From Marivivens aquimaris (lineage in GTDB: Bacteria; Pseudomonadota; Alphaproteobacteria; Rhodobacterales; Rhodobacteraceae): DNA of 64,000 nucleotides. Both the position numbers and the translations under genes were made by a program. Under the pieces are notes generated by a model. That model made no database searches. It worked only from the letters and a program-made list of their open reading frames with translations, and was not told the DNA's origin. The stretch covers positions 558,001-622,000 of the forward strand of contig NZ_JADBGB010000001.1 in the NCBI RefSeq assembly GCF_015220045.1. The letters are read 5' to 3'. Of the stretch, positions 17,498 to 25,646 are shown one piece after another (the first letter of the stretch is position 1; each line of letters starts with the position of its first letter).

Positions 17498-18700
17498 TCA
17501 CACGCGTTCGAGCGCGATAGCGATGCCTTGGCCGACGCCGATGCACATGGCGGACAGCGACCGCTTGCCGCCGTTTTCGAGCAGTTCTAGCGCGGCGGTG
17601 CCGGTGATGCGCGCCCCCGACATGCCCAGCGGATGGCCGAGTGCAATCGCGCCGCCGTTCGGGTTCACACGCGGATCATCGTCCGCGATACCGAGGTCAC
17701 GCAGCGTGGCGATGCCTTGGGACGCGAAAGCCTCGTTCAGTTCAATCACATCGAAATCGGTCTGCGACAGGCCAAGGCGTGCCATCAGTTTCTTCGACGC
17801 AGGCGCAGGGCCGAAGCCCATGATGCGCGGCGCAACGCCAGCGGTGGCGCCGCCAAGCACGCGGGCAATCGGGGTCAGGCCATGCTTTTTTGCCGCTTCC
17901 GCCGAGGCGATGATCAGCGCAGCCGCACCGTCATTCACGCCCGAGGCGTTGCCTGCGGTGACGGTGCCATCGGCTTTGACGAAGGTCTTCAGCTTAGCCA
18001 GCACATCCAGCGTGGTCGCACGCGGATGTTCGTCGGTGTCGATGACCTTTGGATCGCCCTTGCGCTGCGGGATCACAACCGGAACGATCTCTTTCGCCAG
18101 ACGGCCGTTTGCCTGCGCGGTGGCGGCTTTGTCCTGCGAGCGCAGAGCAAACGCATCCTGATCGGCGCGGTTCACGTTGAAATCTTCAGCCACGTTTTCA
18201 GCCGTCTCGGGCATCGAGTCCACGCCGTACTGCTTTTCCATCAGCTTGTTGACGAAGCGCCAGCCGATGGTCGTGTCATAGATCGCGTTCGAGCGGCTGT
18301 AGGCGCTCTCGGCCTTGGGCATCACGAACGGCGCGCGGGACATGCTTTCGACGCCGCCCGCAATAATGAGATCGGCTTCGCCTGCCTTGATGGCGCGGGC
18401 AGCCGTGATCACCGCGTCCATGCCAGAGCCGCAAAGTCGGTTCATCGTGGTCCCCGGCACTTCGACCGGCAGGCCAGCGAGAAGGGCGGACATGCGGGCG
18501 ACGTTGCGGTTATCTTCGCCTGCTTGGTTGGCGCAGCCGTAGATCACTTCGTCAACCGCGGCCCAATCGACACCGGTGTTGCGTTCCATCAGGGCCTTGA
18601 TCGGGATCGCGCCGAGGTCATCGGCACGCACCGACGCCAGCGCACCGCCGAACCGTCCAATGGGGGTGCGGATGTATTCGCAGATATAAACTTCGGTCAT
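17498..18700 (-). CDS. pcaF: Beta-ketoadipyl-CoA thiolase
   Basis: The 400-residue thiolase has the acylated cysteine in NRLCGSGMDA (near residue 90), the catalytic His in GHPLGMSGAR and the second Cys in CIGVGQG. It cleaves 3-oxoadipyl-CoA to succinyl-CoA and acetyl-CoA, ending aromatic catabolism by the protocatechuate branch. The substrate is inferred from the pcaIJ genes just upstream on the same strand and from close likeness to PcaF/PaaJ thiolases. GGAG 7 bases upstream supports the start. Confidence 0.9.
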   Translation of the reverse strand: MTEVYICEYIRTPIGRFGGALASVRADDLGAIPIKALMERNTGVDWAAVDEVIYGCANQAGEDNRNVARMSALLAGLPVEVPGTTMNRLCGSGMDAVITAARAIKAGEADLIIAGGVESMSRAPFVMPKAESAYSRSNAIYDTTIGWRFVNKLMEKQYGVDSMPETAENVAEDFNVNRADQDAFALRSQDKAATAQANGRLAKEIVPVVIPQRKGDPKVIDTDEHPRATTLDVLAKLKTFVKADGTVTAGNASGVNDGAAALIIASAEAAKKHGLTPIARVLGGATAGVAPRIMGFGPAPASKKLMARLGLSQTDFDVIELNEAFASQGIATLRDLGIADDDPRVNPNGGAIALGHPLGMSGARITGTAALELLENGGKRSLSAMCIGVGQGIAIALERV

Positions 18701-18701
18701 G

Positions 18702-19379
18702 TCAGAGCTCCGGTACGATCAGGTCGGCGACATCGCCATCAAGGTGCAACTGCGCGCCCGTCAATGACTGGAGGTCATCCATCGACACCGTGGGCAGCTT
18801 TTCACGCAGAACGAAATGGCCGTCCTCGATGTCGACTACAGCGAGCGAGGTATAGACGCGGGTCACGCAGCCGACGCCCGTCAGTGGCATGGTGCATTCC
18901 TTGAGCAGCTTCGGCTCGCCGTTCTTGGTGACGTGATCGGTGATGACCGCCACGCGCTTGGCTCCGTGGACAAGATCCATCGCTCCGCCAACAGCGGGAA
19001 CGCCGCCTTTGCCGGTCGACCAGTTCGCCAGATCGCCCGATTGCGCGACCTGATAGGCACCGAGGATCGCTACGTCGAGGTGGCCGCCGCGCACCATCGC
19101 GAAGCTGTCCGCATGGTGGAAGAACGCTGCACCAGGGCGGAGCGTCACGGCCTTTTTGCCTGCGTTGATCAGATCCCAGTCCTCTTCGCCCGCAGCGGGG
19201 GACTCGCCGAAATTCAGCACACCGTTTTCAGTGTGGAAAATCGCCTGACGGCCCTCAGGCTGGAACTTCGCCACCATCTCGGGAAAGCCGATGCCGAGGT
19301 TCACGTAGGCGCCGTCCTGAATGTCCTGCGCGGCGCGCCACGCGATCTGGGCGTTGGTCAGTTTGGTTTCGATGCTCAT
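18702..19379 (-). CDS. pcaJ: 3-oxoadipate CoA-transferase, beta subunit
   Basis: The 225-residue subunit carries the catalytic glutamate in HTENGVLNFGE, plus NLGIGFPEMVAKF and GAFFHHADSFAMVRGGHLDVAILGA, all standard for the beta subunit of family I CoA-transferases. With PcaI it moves CoA from succinyl-CoA to 3-oxoadipate. The ATG at 19379 overlaps the pcaI stop (ATGA), so expression is coupled. Longer upstream frames lie inside pcaI. Confidence 0.92.
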   Translation of the reverse strand: MSIETKLTNAQIAWRAAQDIQDGAYVNLGIGFPEMVAKFQPEGRQAIFHTENGVLNFGESPAAGEEDWDLINAGKKAVTLRPGAAFFHHADSFAMVRGGHLDVAILGAYQVAQSGDLANWSTGKGGVPAVGGAMDLVHGAKRVAVITDHVTKNGEPKLLKECTMPLTGVGCVTRVYTSLAVVDIEDGHFVLREKLPTVSMDDLQSLTGAQLHLDGDVADLIVPEL

Positions 19380-20098
19380 ACCCACGACTCCTCGGCACGG
19401 TTCAGTAGCTCTTCCTGAGCGGGGTTGGCGACTTCGACCACCACGTTGACGAAGATGCCGGGGGTCACGACGACCTCGGGGTCGATGGTGCCCGCATCGA
19501 CGAGGTGCGAGACCTGAACGATGGTCTGGGCCGCTGCGGTGCACATCAGCGGACCGAAGTTGCGGGCGGCCTTGCGGTAGGTGAGGTTGCCGTGCGGGTC
19601 GCCAAGCTCGGCCTTGACCAGCGCGTAGTCGGCCTTCAGCCAACGTTCCTGCACGTACTTGCGGCCGTCGAATTCATCGACCGGCTTGCCTTCGGCCAGA
19701 TCGGTGCCGAAGCTGGTGGGCGTGTAGAAGGCCGGAATGCCTGCACCGCCAGCGCGGATGCGTTCGGCGAGCGTGCCTTGGGGCACCAGTTCCAGTTCGA
19801 TCGCACCTGCCAGATAGGCTTCGGTAAACGCGCGCGGATCGGCAGAGCGGGGGAAGGAGCAGATCATCTTGCTCACCATGCCTAGTTCGATCATCGCGGC
19901 GAGGCCGACTTTACCGTTACCGGTGTTGTTGTTGACGACGGTCAGGTTCTTGGGGCTGCCGGTTGCCTTGAAGCGTTCGACGAGCGCCTTGATCAGTTCC
20001 AGCGGAGCGCCGGAGCCACCGAAGCCGCCGATCATCACCGATGCACCATCGGGGATCGCGGCCACGGCCTCTGCGGGCGTAGCGATAGTTTTGTCCAT
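19376..20098 (-). CDS. pcaI: 3-oxoadipate CoA-transferase, alpha subunit
   Basis: The 240-residue alpha subunit has the glycine-rich CoA-binding loop MIGGFGGSGAPLELIKAL near the N-terminus and VNNNTGNGKVGLAAMIE. The start at 20098 has AGGAG seven bases in front. It is the first gene of pcaIJF and faces the IclR regulator across about 107 bases that hold three repeat half-sites. Induction by beta-ketoadipate or protocatechuate through that regulator is the usual scheme; inferred here. Confidence 0.92.
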   Translation of the reverse strand: MDKTIATPAEAVAAIPDGASVMIGGFGGSGAPLELIKALVERFKATGSPKNLTVVNNNTGNGKVGLAAMIELGMVSKMICSFPRSADPRAFTEAYLAGAIELELVPQGTLAERIRAGGAGIPAFYTPTSFGTDLAEGKPVDEFDGRKYVQERWLKADYALVKAELGDPHGNLTYRKAARNFGPLMCTAAAQTIVQVSHLVDAGTIDPEVVVTPGIFVNVVVEVANPAQEELLNRAEESWV

Positions 20099-20160
20099 TC
20101 GGGATCTCCTCACGATTGGCGGCAAGCTAGGCGCGTCATTTGCGGATGAGAAGGCAATCT

Positions 20161-20214
20161 GTTCGCATATTGACATTTGTTCGTATCGCGGATTTTTCTG
20201 TTCGCATGGCGAAC
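20161..20214 (+). promoter_or_regulatory. IclR/PcaR-type operator: three GTTCG(C/T)AT repeats
   Basis: GTTCGCATAT (20161-20170), GTTCGTATCG (20179-20188) and GTTCGCATGG (20200-20209) are direct repeats spaced 18 and 21 bases. The last forms a perfect inverted repeat GTTCGC-ATG-GCGAAC (20200-20214) centred on the start codon of the regulator. Known PcaU/PcaR sites of IclR regulators are also sets of three 10-bp repeats beginning GTTCG. The placement fits autoregulation plus control of pcaIJF. Confidence 0.7.
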
Positions 20215-20964
20215 AAATCGGACTTCATAGGCTCATTGGCCAAGGGGCTGAAGGTCATCGAGGCTTTCAACGCCGAACACGCACGGCTTTCGATCTCCGA
20301 TGTGGCAGAGGCGACGGGCCTTGACCGAGCCACCTCGCGGCGCTGTCTGCTAACCCTGCATGAACTGGGGTATGCGGCCTATGACGGCAAATTTTTCACG
20401 CTCACGCCGCGTGTATTGCGGCTTGGGATGGGGGCGCTGGCGTCGCTGCCATTAGCGCAGGTGGTGCAGCCTTGGCTCGACCAGTTGTCCGAACAGATCG
20501 GGCAATCGACGTCCGTCTCGATCCTCGACGGGACCGAGATCGTCTACCTCGCCCGTGCGGCGCAGCGGCGGGTGATGTCCATTGGCCTGATGCCCGGATC
20601 GCGTCTGCCAGCGCACTGCACGTCTATGGGGCGGGTGCTTTTAGCCGCATTGCCAGAGGAAGAAGCGAGGGCGCTCGTCGATGCGTCTGACCTCACGCCC
20701 CGCACAGTAAACAGCGTCACGGAACCCGAACGAATCATGGAACGGCTCGCCGCGGCCCGCACCGATGGCTATGCGGTGATCGACCAAGAGGTCGAGATCG
20801 GCCTTCGGTCCATTGCCGTGCCGCTCTACAATGCGCATGGTCATGTCGTAGCGGCCCTGAACACAGGCGTGGCAGCGGTTCAGTCCGAGGCGAGCGACCT
20901 CGCGGCGCTCTACCTTGAACCGCTCAAGCGCGTGCAGGATGGCCTACGCCGCGTCCTGCGGTAA
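20206..20964 (+). CDS. pcaR: IclR-family regulator of beta-ketoadipate genes
   Basis: The 252-residue regulator has an N-terminal winged helix (SISDVAEATGLDRATSRRCLLTLHELGYA, about 29-57) and an IclR effector domain with SVSILDGTEIVYLARA, LPAHCTSMGRVLLAALP and IAVPLYNAHGHVVAALN. It is closest in style to PcaR/PobR/PcaU. Divergence from pcaI and the operator repeats support the name, though a related aromatic effector is possible. The start at 20206 sits inside the inverted repeat. Confidence 0.85.
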   Translation: MANKSDFIGSLAKGLKVIEAFNAEHARLSISDVAEATGLDRATSRRCLLTLHELGYAAYDGKFFTLTPRVLRLGMGALASLPLAQVVQPWLDQLSEQIGQSTSVSILDGTEIVYLARAAQRRVMSIGLMPGSRLPAHCTSMGRVLLAALPEEEARALVDASDLTPRTVNSVTEPERIMERLAAARTDGYAVIDQEVEIGLRSIAVPLYNAHGHVVAALNTGVAAVQSEASDLAALYLEPLKRVQDGLRRVLR

Positions 20965-22998
20965 TTACTTACCCGACTTCGCGGCGGTCAGGCGCGCATT
21001 CACCGACCGAGCCAGATGCACTCGTCCCTGACGTTCCAGCGCGTTCGCCATGTGTCCGACGAGACCAAAGTGCTTTGCCTCTAGCGCCTTTTCAGTGAGC
21101 CCGTTGACGTACCACGGCAAATTCCGGCGCTCGCGGTACATCTTATAGTAGGACTGCGGCGTCAGCGTGCCGTCCATCGCCTCGCGAGTGATCGGCTTCA
21201 GCAGTTCGGCGCGGCGCAGGAATAGCGCGGATTTGTGGTGCGAGAACCATGTGGCCAGCGGCACGATGTTCTTGCCCTGATAGCGCTCGGCGTGGAGGCG
21301 GTCCTGCTTGAAGTGTGGATCGTAGAGGATATAGACGTTGCCCGCTTGCTCCAGCGCTTGCGCGCCATCGGCAAATCGGCCCGACCAGTCCTGCTTGCGG
21401 CCCGACCCGAAGCGGGTTTCCCAAGGCACGAGGTTCGTATCCAGCGTCGACTGCGGCGAGAATGCGAGCACCGTGCAGCCGGGGATCAGGCGGGCAAATG
21501 CGGTCGAGGCGTAGGCCCCCATCGACGTGCCGGTCAGCAGGACGCGTTTGAACCGCTTGAAGAAACCCTGACGCGCCATGCCTTCGATCCAGTTGAACAG
21601 GCTCGCATCGCGGTACCAATTTGCCTCGAAGCTCATGACGCCAAGGTGCGACCAGCCTTCGGCGCGGTAGAACGTGTATCCCCAGCTTTCGCGGGAGAGG
21701 GCGGCCTCGTTCACGCTCGACAGGTTGTCGAAGGAGATGACCAGCTTTTCCTTGTCGCGCAGTACGAAGTTGGCGGCGAATTTCTCGTCCGAGTGATAGA
21801 ACCCGCGGCGGTGTTCCGAGCGGCGCAAATCGGCCAGCCACTGCGGCGCGGCATCGGCCAGCGGGACGGTTGGTTCGTCATCCTCGGGGGCGTCGTCGTC
21901 CTGCGCTACAGGCTTGGGCTTAGGCTGCGGTTTAGGCGCGGCAGCCTTCGCGCGCGCCTCGGCCACCCACTTTTCATCTGCGGCAATCTGGGCGGCGATG
22001 TTTTCGGGGTTCACCAGTTTGTCGAAGACTTCCTTGTCCGCCTTTTCGAGGTCGGAGGTCAGCGCGGCGATCTTCTGGCGGAAGAACGCAACGCAATTGT
22101 CATGCGCCGCCGCGATCTCGCGGTGCATGTTGCGGATGGTCGCGATCTCGACGCGGATGCGGTCGGACCAGCGGCGCATCGAAGCGTCTTCGGTGTGGTT
22201 CGAATTGAAGTCGTCGTAGTAGGAGAAATTGATCCGGTCGGCGTCGCCGCTGTTCGCGGTGCCGCGATAGCGCTTCATCAGGAACAGCTCGTTCGACTTG
22301 ATCATGTAGTGGTTGACCTGACAGAGGTCGTAGCCCTTGTTCGCGGGCGAGTTGGCCCATCCGGCTTCGCGGAAGAACCGTGTCACGTCCTGACCCGAGC
22401 CGTTCAGCCAGCGCAGCGGCTTTTCGGGGCGTTTGAACTCACCCTTCAGGAAGGGGCGGTGAATGCCGAGGCGATGCACGGGGCCGGGGCGGAACATGGT
22501 CTTCATGCCGAAGTGGCGGAAAGACACCTGAACGTCCTTCGGGGCACAGCGGATGAACTGGTCGGTAATCAGATCGTCGACATACGTAACGATGCCCGAG
22601 TTGCCGTAGACGCACCAAGTGCCCGAAATGACATCGGCCTCGCCGACGGTTTCGAACAGATCGTCCAGCGTGCCGTCGCCTGCGTGGATGTTGAAGAATT
22701 CGTCCGCGTCGAGGACCATTGCCCACTCGGACTCCTTGACGTGATCCATGGCAAAGGCGCGGCGGTAAGCGCGGTTCTGCGGGTCGGCGGGCAGGCCCTC
22801 GGGGATTTCGGAGTTGTCGTAGTAGCGAATGATGCCTGCGGCATCGAGCGCCTCCAGCATCTCGTCGCTGCCGTCTTCGCAGTTGTTGGCAAAAACCACG
22901 AGGTTATCGAAGCCGATCAGGCGGTGGTAGGCAATCCACTCGAGCAGGAACGGGCCTTCGTTCTTGGTGGTAACGATAATGGTCCGCGAGCCGCTCAT
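20965..22998 (-). CDS. Glycosyltransferase (GT2/GT92-like) fused to an alpha/beta-hydrolase-like domain
   Basis: This 677-residue two-domain protein opens with a GT-A fold: TIIVTTKNEGPFLLEWIAYH at the N-terminus and the metal motif DAD at 97-99 in MVLDADEFFNI. Residues about 300-385 are helical and then a Lys/Pro then Asp/Glu-rich linker. The C-terminal part has a nucleophile elbow GTSMG (490-494, Ser492), then PQSTLDTNLVPWETRF, a candidate Asp near 560 and His587 or His588. That domain resembles the free-standing protein encoded just upstream. No signal peptide or membrane segment is seen. It is third in an operon with that hydrolase and an FkbM methyltransferase, start overlapping the preceding stop in ATGA. 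It probably modifies a surface glycan; acceptor unknown. Confidence 0.75.
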   Translation of the reverse strand: MSGSRTIIVTTKNEGPFLLEWIAYHRLIGFDNLVVFANNCEDGSDEMLEALDAAGIIRYYDNSEIPEGLPADPQNRAYRRAFAMDHVKESEWAMVLDADEFFNIHAGDGTLDDLFETVGEADVISGTWCVYGNSGIVTYVDDLITDQFIRCAPKDVQVSFRHFGMKTMFRPGPVHRLGIHRPFLKGEFKRPEKPLRWLNGSGQDVTRFFREAGWANSPANKGYDLCQVNHYMIKSNELFLMKRYRGTANSGDADRINFSYYDDFNSNHTEDASMRRWSDRIRVEIATIRNMHREIAAAHDNCVAFFRQKIAALTSDLEKADKEVFDKLVNPENIAAQIAADEKWVAEARAKAAAPKPQPKPKPVAQDDDAPEDDEPTVPLADAAPQWLADLRRSEHRRGFYHSDEKFAANFVLRDKEKLVISFDNLSSVNEAALSRESWGYTFYRAEGWSHLGVMSFEANWYRDASLFNWIEGMARQGFFKRFKRVLLTGTSMGAYASTAFARLIPGCTVLAFSPQSTLDTNLVPWETRFGSGRKQDWSGRFADGAQALEQAGNVYILYDPHFKQDRLHAERYQGKNIVPLATWFSHHKSALFLRRAELLKPITREAMDGTLTPQSYYKMYRERRNLPWYVNGLTEKALEAKHFGLVGHMANALERQGRVHLARSVNARLTAAKSGK

Positions 22999-23945
22999 GT
23001 CGGGCTTCCTTCCGAGGTGTTATTCAGTTTTTCGGCCAAGCGGGCCTGACGTTCCGCGCGCTGAGCCTCAACGGCGGCCATGCGTTCGGCTTGCAGGGCT
23101 TGGCTTTCCTGTGCGCGCTGGATCGATGCGAGAGCGGTTTCGAGCTCCACGTCGCTCGCGCCCATGTCGGCGAAGCGTTCGATGCACTCAAACGCAAAGT
23201 CGGTGCGGCGCAGGCGTACGGCGTGCATGGCGATAACGCGCCAGTAGGATCGCCCGTTGCGGCGTGCGTCCAGCAGCGTGCGGTTCCATTCTGCCGTGTC
23301 GATTTCGCCCGCGATAGCGCTGGTCACGAAACGGGACAGTGCACCTGCCTGCAGCAGCAGCATTAGCGGCGTGTGACCGGAGTAGGGCAGGCGGAACTGG
23401 TGCCAATTCGGGCGCTTGCGATAGAGCGAGATTTGCGCCTCGTCCGTGTTGCGCGGATCGTGGAGCGAGTAGATTCGCGCGTCCTCTGCGATCTCGGCCT
23501 CCACATCGTAGCTGAAATCGCCAATGCGCTCGGCGTGGGCCTTCCAGCGGCGCTCCCACGGGACGACTTTGCGGTCGATGGAAAACTGCGGAACGATCGA
23601 AAGCACACGCGCCGCGTTCAAACGGCCGGACGCGAGCAGCGCGCCGTAGCCGCCCATTGAGGAGCCATAGGTGACGATCTCGCGGTCTTCAGAAATATCG
23701 GCGCGGATGGCTTCGATCGCATCCCAGAACTGGGGGTGCTGGAACCAGTCCACCTGAGCGTTCAGAACGTGATAGGCATCGATGCCTTTGGCGCGCAGGA
23801 AATTTTCGCCGAACGCAATGCCGCGGCCCATGGTCGGACCGCCGGCATGGGGAAAGGTCACGACGACCGGACCACCTGAGTTCTCTTCGTTTCCGCTGCC
23901 CGGCGTTTTACGGACTGCGAACCTGTCACCTTCGAAAATGAGCAC
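22995..23945 (-). CDS. Alpha/beta-hydrolase-like protein, paralogue of the adjacent fused domain
   Basis: The 316-residue protein shows the hydrolase elbow YGSSMGGYGALLA (Ser96), Asp163 in LHDPRNTDE and His191 in PYSGHTPLM, a plausible Ser-Asp-His triad. PQFSIDRKVVPWERRW (120-135) matches the neighbouring PQSTLDTNLVPWETRF almost position for position, so the two domains share ancestry. The C-terminal 45 residues are Gln/Glu/Arg/Ala-rich and likely a coiled coil. The start is a GTG at 23945 with AAGGA in front. Substrate unknown; an esterase or deacylase acting on a glycan is possible. Confidence 0.7.
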   Translation of the reverse strand: MLIFEGDRFAVRKTPGSGNEENSGGPVVVTFPHAGGPTMGRGIAFGENFLRAKGIDAYHVLNAQVDWFQHPQFWDAIEAIRADISEDREIVTYGSSMGGYGALLASGRLNAARVLSIVPQFSIDRKVVPWERRWKAHAERIGDFSYDVEAEIAEDARIYSLHDPRNTDEAQISLYRKRPNWHQFRLPYSGHTPLMLLLQAGALSRFVTSAIAGEIDTAEWNRTLLDARRNGRSYWRVIAMHAVRLRRTDFAFECIERFADMGASDVELETALASIQRAQESQALQAERMAAVEAQRAERQARLAEKLNNTSEGSPT

Positions 23946-23954
23946 TACCCGTCC

Positions 23955-24707
23955 TTATGCGGCGTCGACTTTACGTGGCTCAACCTTGAACTCGTTCATA
24001 CGCGTCAGCGCAACCAGATGACGCAATGAGGAAGGTAACCAACCACGACGGATTGCGATAGTGTCAAAGCCGAAGTCGTACACATCATAGCCGCCACGGT
24101 GGAAGTGGTTGAATAGCCAGTTCTTCAAGTTCGGCGGCAGGTGGCGGGTTTCCACCTCGATGATAGAGGGGCGGAACTGTGCCCAGCGGAAGGACGAGAA
24201 CACCAGCTTCTCGGCGCCCTCGACATCGACGACCAGCACGTTCGCGTCGTTAAAGCCCGCTTCTTCGAGGATCTGCGACAATGGGTGGCACGGCACGGTG
24301 ATCGAGTCCACGTGCTGCGGCTTAATCGCTTTTTCGATGTGTTCGCGGTCGAAGGACGCAAGGCCGCGCGCCCAGCCGGGGTATTCGGCTTCGAACTTGG
24401 TCGACAGGTGGAAGATCGTTGCCGTGCCGCCGTCGTTCGAGATGGCGAAGTTCTTGAGGTGCATCTTTTCGTTGCCAGCGTATTTCTCGCTTAGCTTGGC
24501 GAAATAGCGGGGGACGGGCTCGATCAGCAGGCCGCTCCATTTGAAGCGGCCGATCACAGGGGACAGCGGATCAGCCATGGTGCCGTCGTTCGCGCCGACC
24601 TGCACGACTTTGACGTTTTCGCCCAGCTGTTCATTCAGCCAGTGAAGGAGAAATGTCCGGACCGGTTTGATGTAGTCAACGTCGTCTCGTTCCAAAGCGA
24701 TCACCAT
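23955..24707 (-). CDS. FkbM-family methyltransferase
   Basis: The product of about 250 residues has an S-adenosylmethionine site near VKVVQVGANDGTMADPL and EPVPRYFAKL. VLVVDVEGAEKLVFSSF is the FkbM signature strand with the acidic pair. Such enzymes O-methylate sugars or small molecules. It is first in the operon with the hydrolase and glycosyltransferase (9 bases to the next start), which points to glycan methylation. I use the ATG at 24707; a TTG five codons earlier is also open. Confidence 0.8.
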   Translation of the reverse strand: MVIALERDDVDYIKPVRTFLLHWLNEQLGENVKVVQVGANDGTMADPLSPVIGRFKWSGLLIEPVPRYFAKLSEKYAGNEKMHLKNFAISNDGGTATIFHLSTKFEAEYPGWARGLASFDREHIEKAIKPQHVDSITVPCHPLSQILEEAGFNDANVLVVDVEGAEKLVFSSFRWAQFRPSIIEVETRHLPPNLKNWLFNHFHRGGYDVYDFGFDTIAIRRGWLPSSLRHLVALTRMNEFKVEPRKVDAA

Positions 24708-24955
24708 GGTTTGCCTGCCCAATTCTGCTGTCGCGCGACTACTCTGACGGCGTCGTCGCTTTTGGCGCAGTATGGAGCGGATTGATGCCTAGGTGAACCA
24801 CTAAGCCGTGATCTGTAACGAAATTTTAGCGAAATCGTAAACAATGAACCCCCTCAGTCGAGGGGATGCATCATTAATTCGCAATCTTTATTGTAGAAAA
24901 AATGAAACAAAAGCCTGCCCTAGCGCGTATACTAGACGCATAAAAGGAGCTGCCA

Positions 24956-25504
24956 ATGCATCTGACGCGCCGTATTTTTATGACTGCCGCTGTTTCATCG
25001 CTGGCACTACCCGCGCTCGCCAACGTGACGCAAAATCCTATTCCCAGATTCACCTTTGTCAGCGCCGATGGCGGCTTCTTGGACACCGATGATTGGAAGG
25101 GGCGTCCGGTACTCGTGGTAAACACGGCCAGTCGCTGCGGATTTACCGGTCAGTACGACAATATGCAGGCGCTTTATGACGAATACCGTGATCGCGGGCT
25201 GCTGGTGGTCGCGACCCCGTCGGACGATTTCAATCAGGAGCTGGCCGACATTGGCGAGGTCAAGCAGTTCTGCGAGCTGAACTTCGGCCTCGACATCCCG
25301 ATGACGGATATCGTCCACATCAAGGGTGAGGGTGCGCATCCGTTCTACGCGTGGCTCCGCCAGAACGCCGCCTATGAGCCGCGCTGGAATTTCAACAAGG
25401 TGCTGATCGGCGCTGACGGCCGCGTGCGCGGTACGTGGGGGAGTCTGACGAAGCCCGACAGCGCGATGATCCGCGATCTTATCGAAGTCGATCTGCCTAT
25501 GTGA
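24956..25504 (+). CDS. Glutathione peroxidase-family protein with N-terminal export signal
   Basis: The 182-residue thioredoxin-fold peroxidase has its redox Cys at 61 in VVNTASRCGFTGQY, with LYDEYRDRGLLVVATPSDDF and RWNFNKVLIG supplying the family's other active-site residues. The N-terminus (HLTRRIFMTAAVSSLALPALA) is a signal peptide with a twin-arginine-like TRRIFM, so the protein is probably periplasmic, perhaps folded before export. It reduces hydroperoxides, likely with thioredoxin-type donors. AAGGAG lies upstream and TATACT at 24928-24933 is a possible -10 box. Confidence 0.88.
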   Translation: MHLTRRIFMTAAVSSLALPALANVTQNPIPRFTFVSADGGFLDTDDWKGRPVLVVNTASRCGFTGQYDNMQALYDEYRDRGLLVVATPSDDFNQELADIGEVKQFCELNFGLDIPMTDIVHIKGEGAHPFYAWLRQNAAYEPRWNFNKVLIGADGRVRGTWGSLTKPDSAMIRDLIEVDLPM

Positions 25505-25646
25505 TTTCCGCCTCGGGAAGAATGAAACTGTAATTTTGTATAATTGCAGTCGAAAATTTTCAAATGAAGATCAAATGAAGTCGATACGACTTCTGGCGCG
25601 GGTGTACAGAAGAAACCAATAGAACGGTTTTTTCAGGACTGCCGCC

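Noticed and set aside
21235..23049. 604-codon plus-strand frame opposite the glycosyltransferase fusion
   Set aside because: Antisense shadow; composition is Arg/Val-rich with no domain, and the minus strand has clear motifs and overlapping starts and stops.
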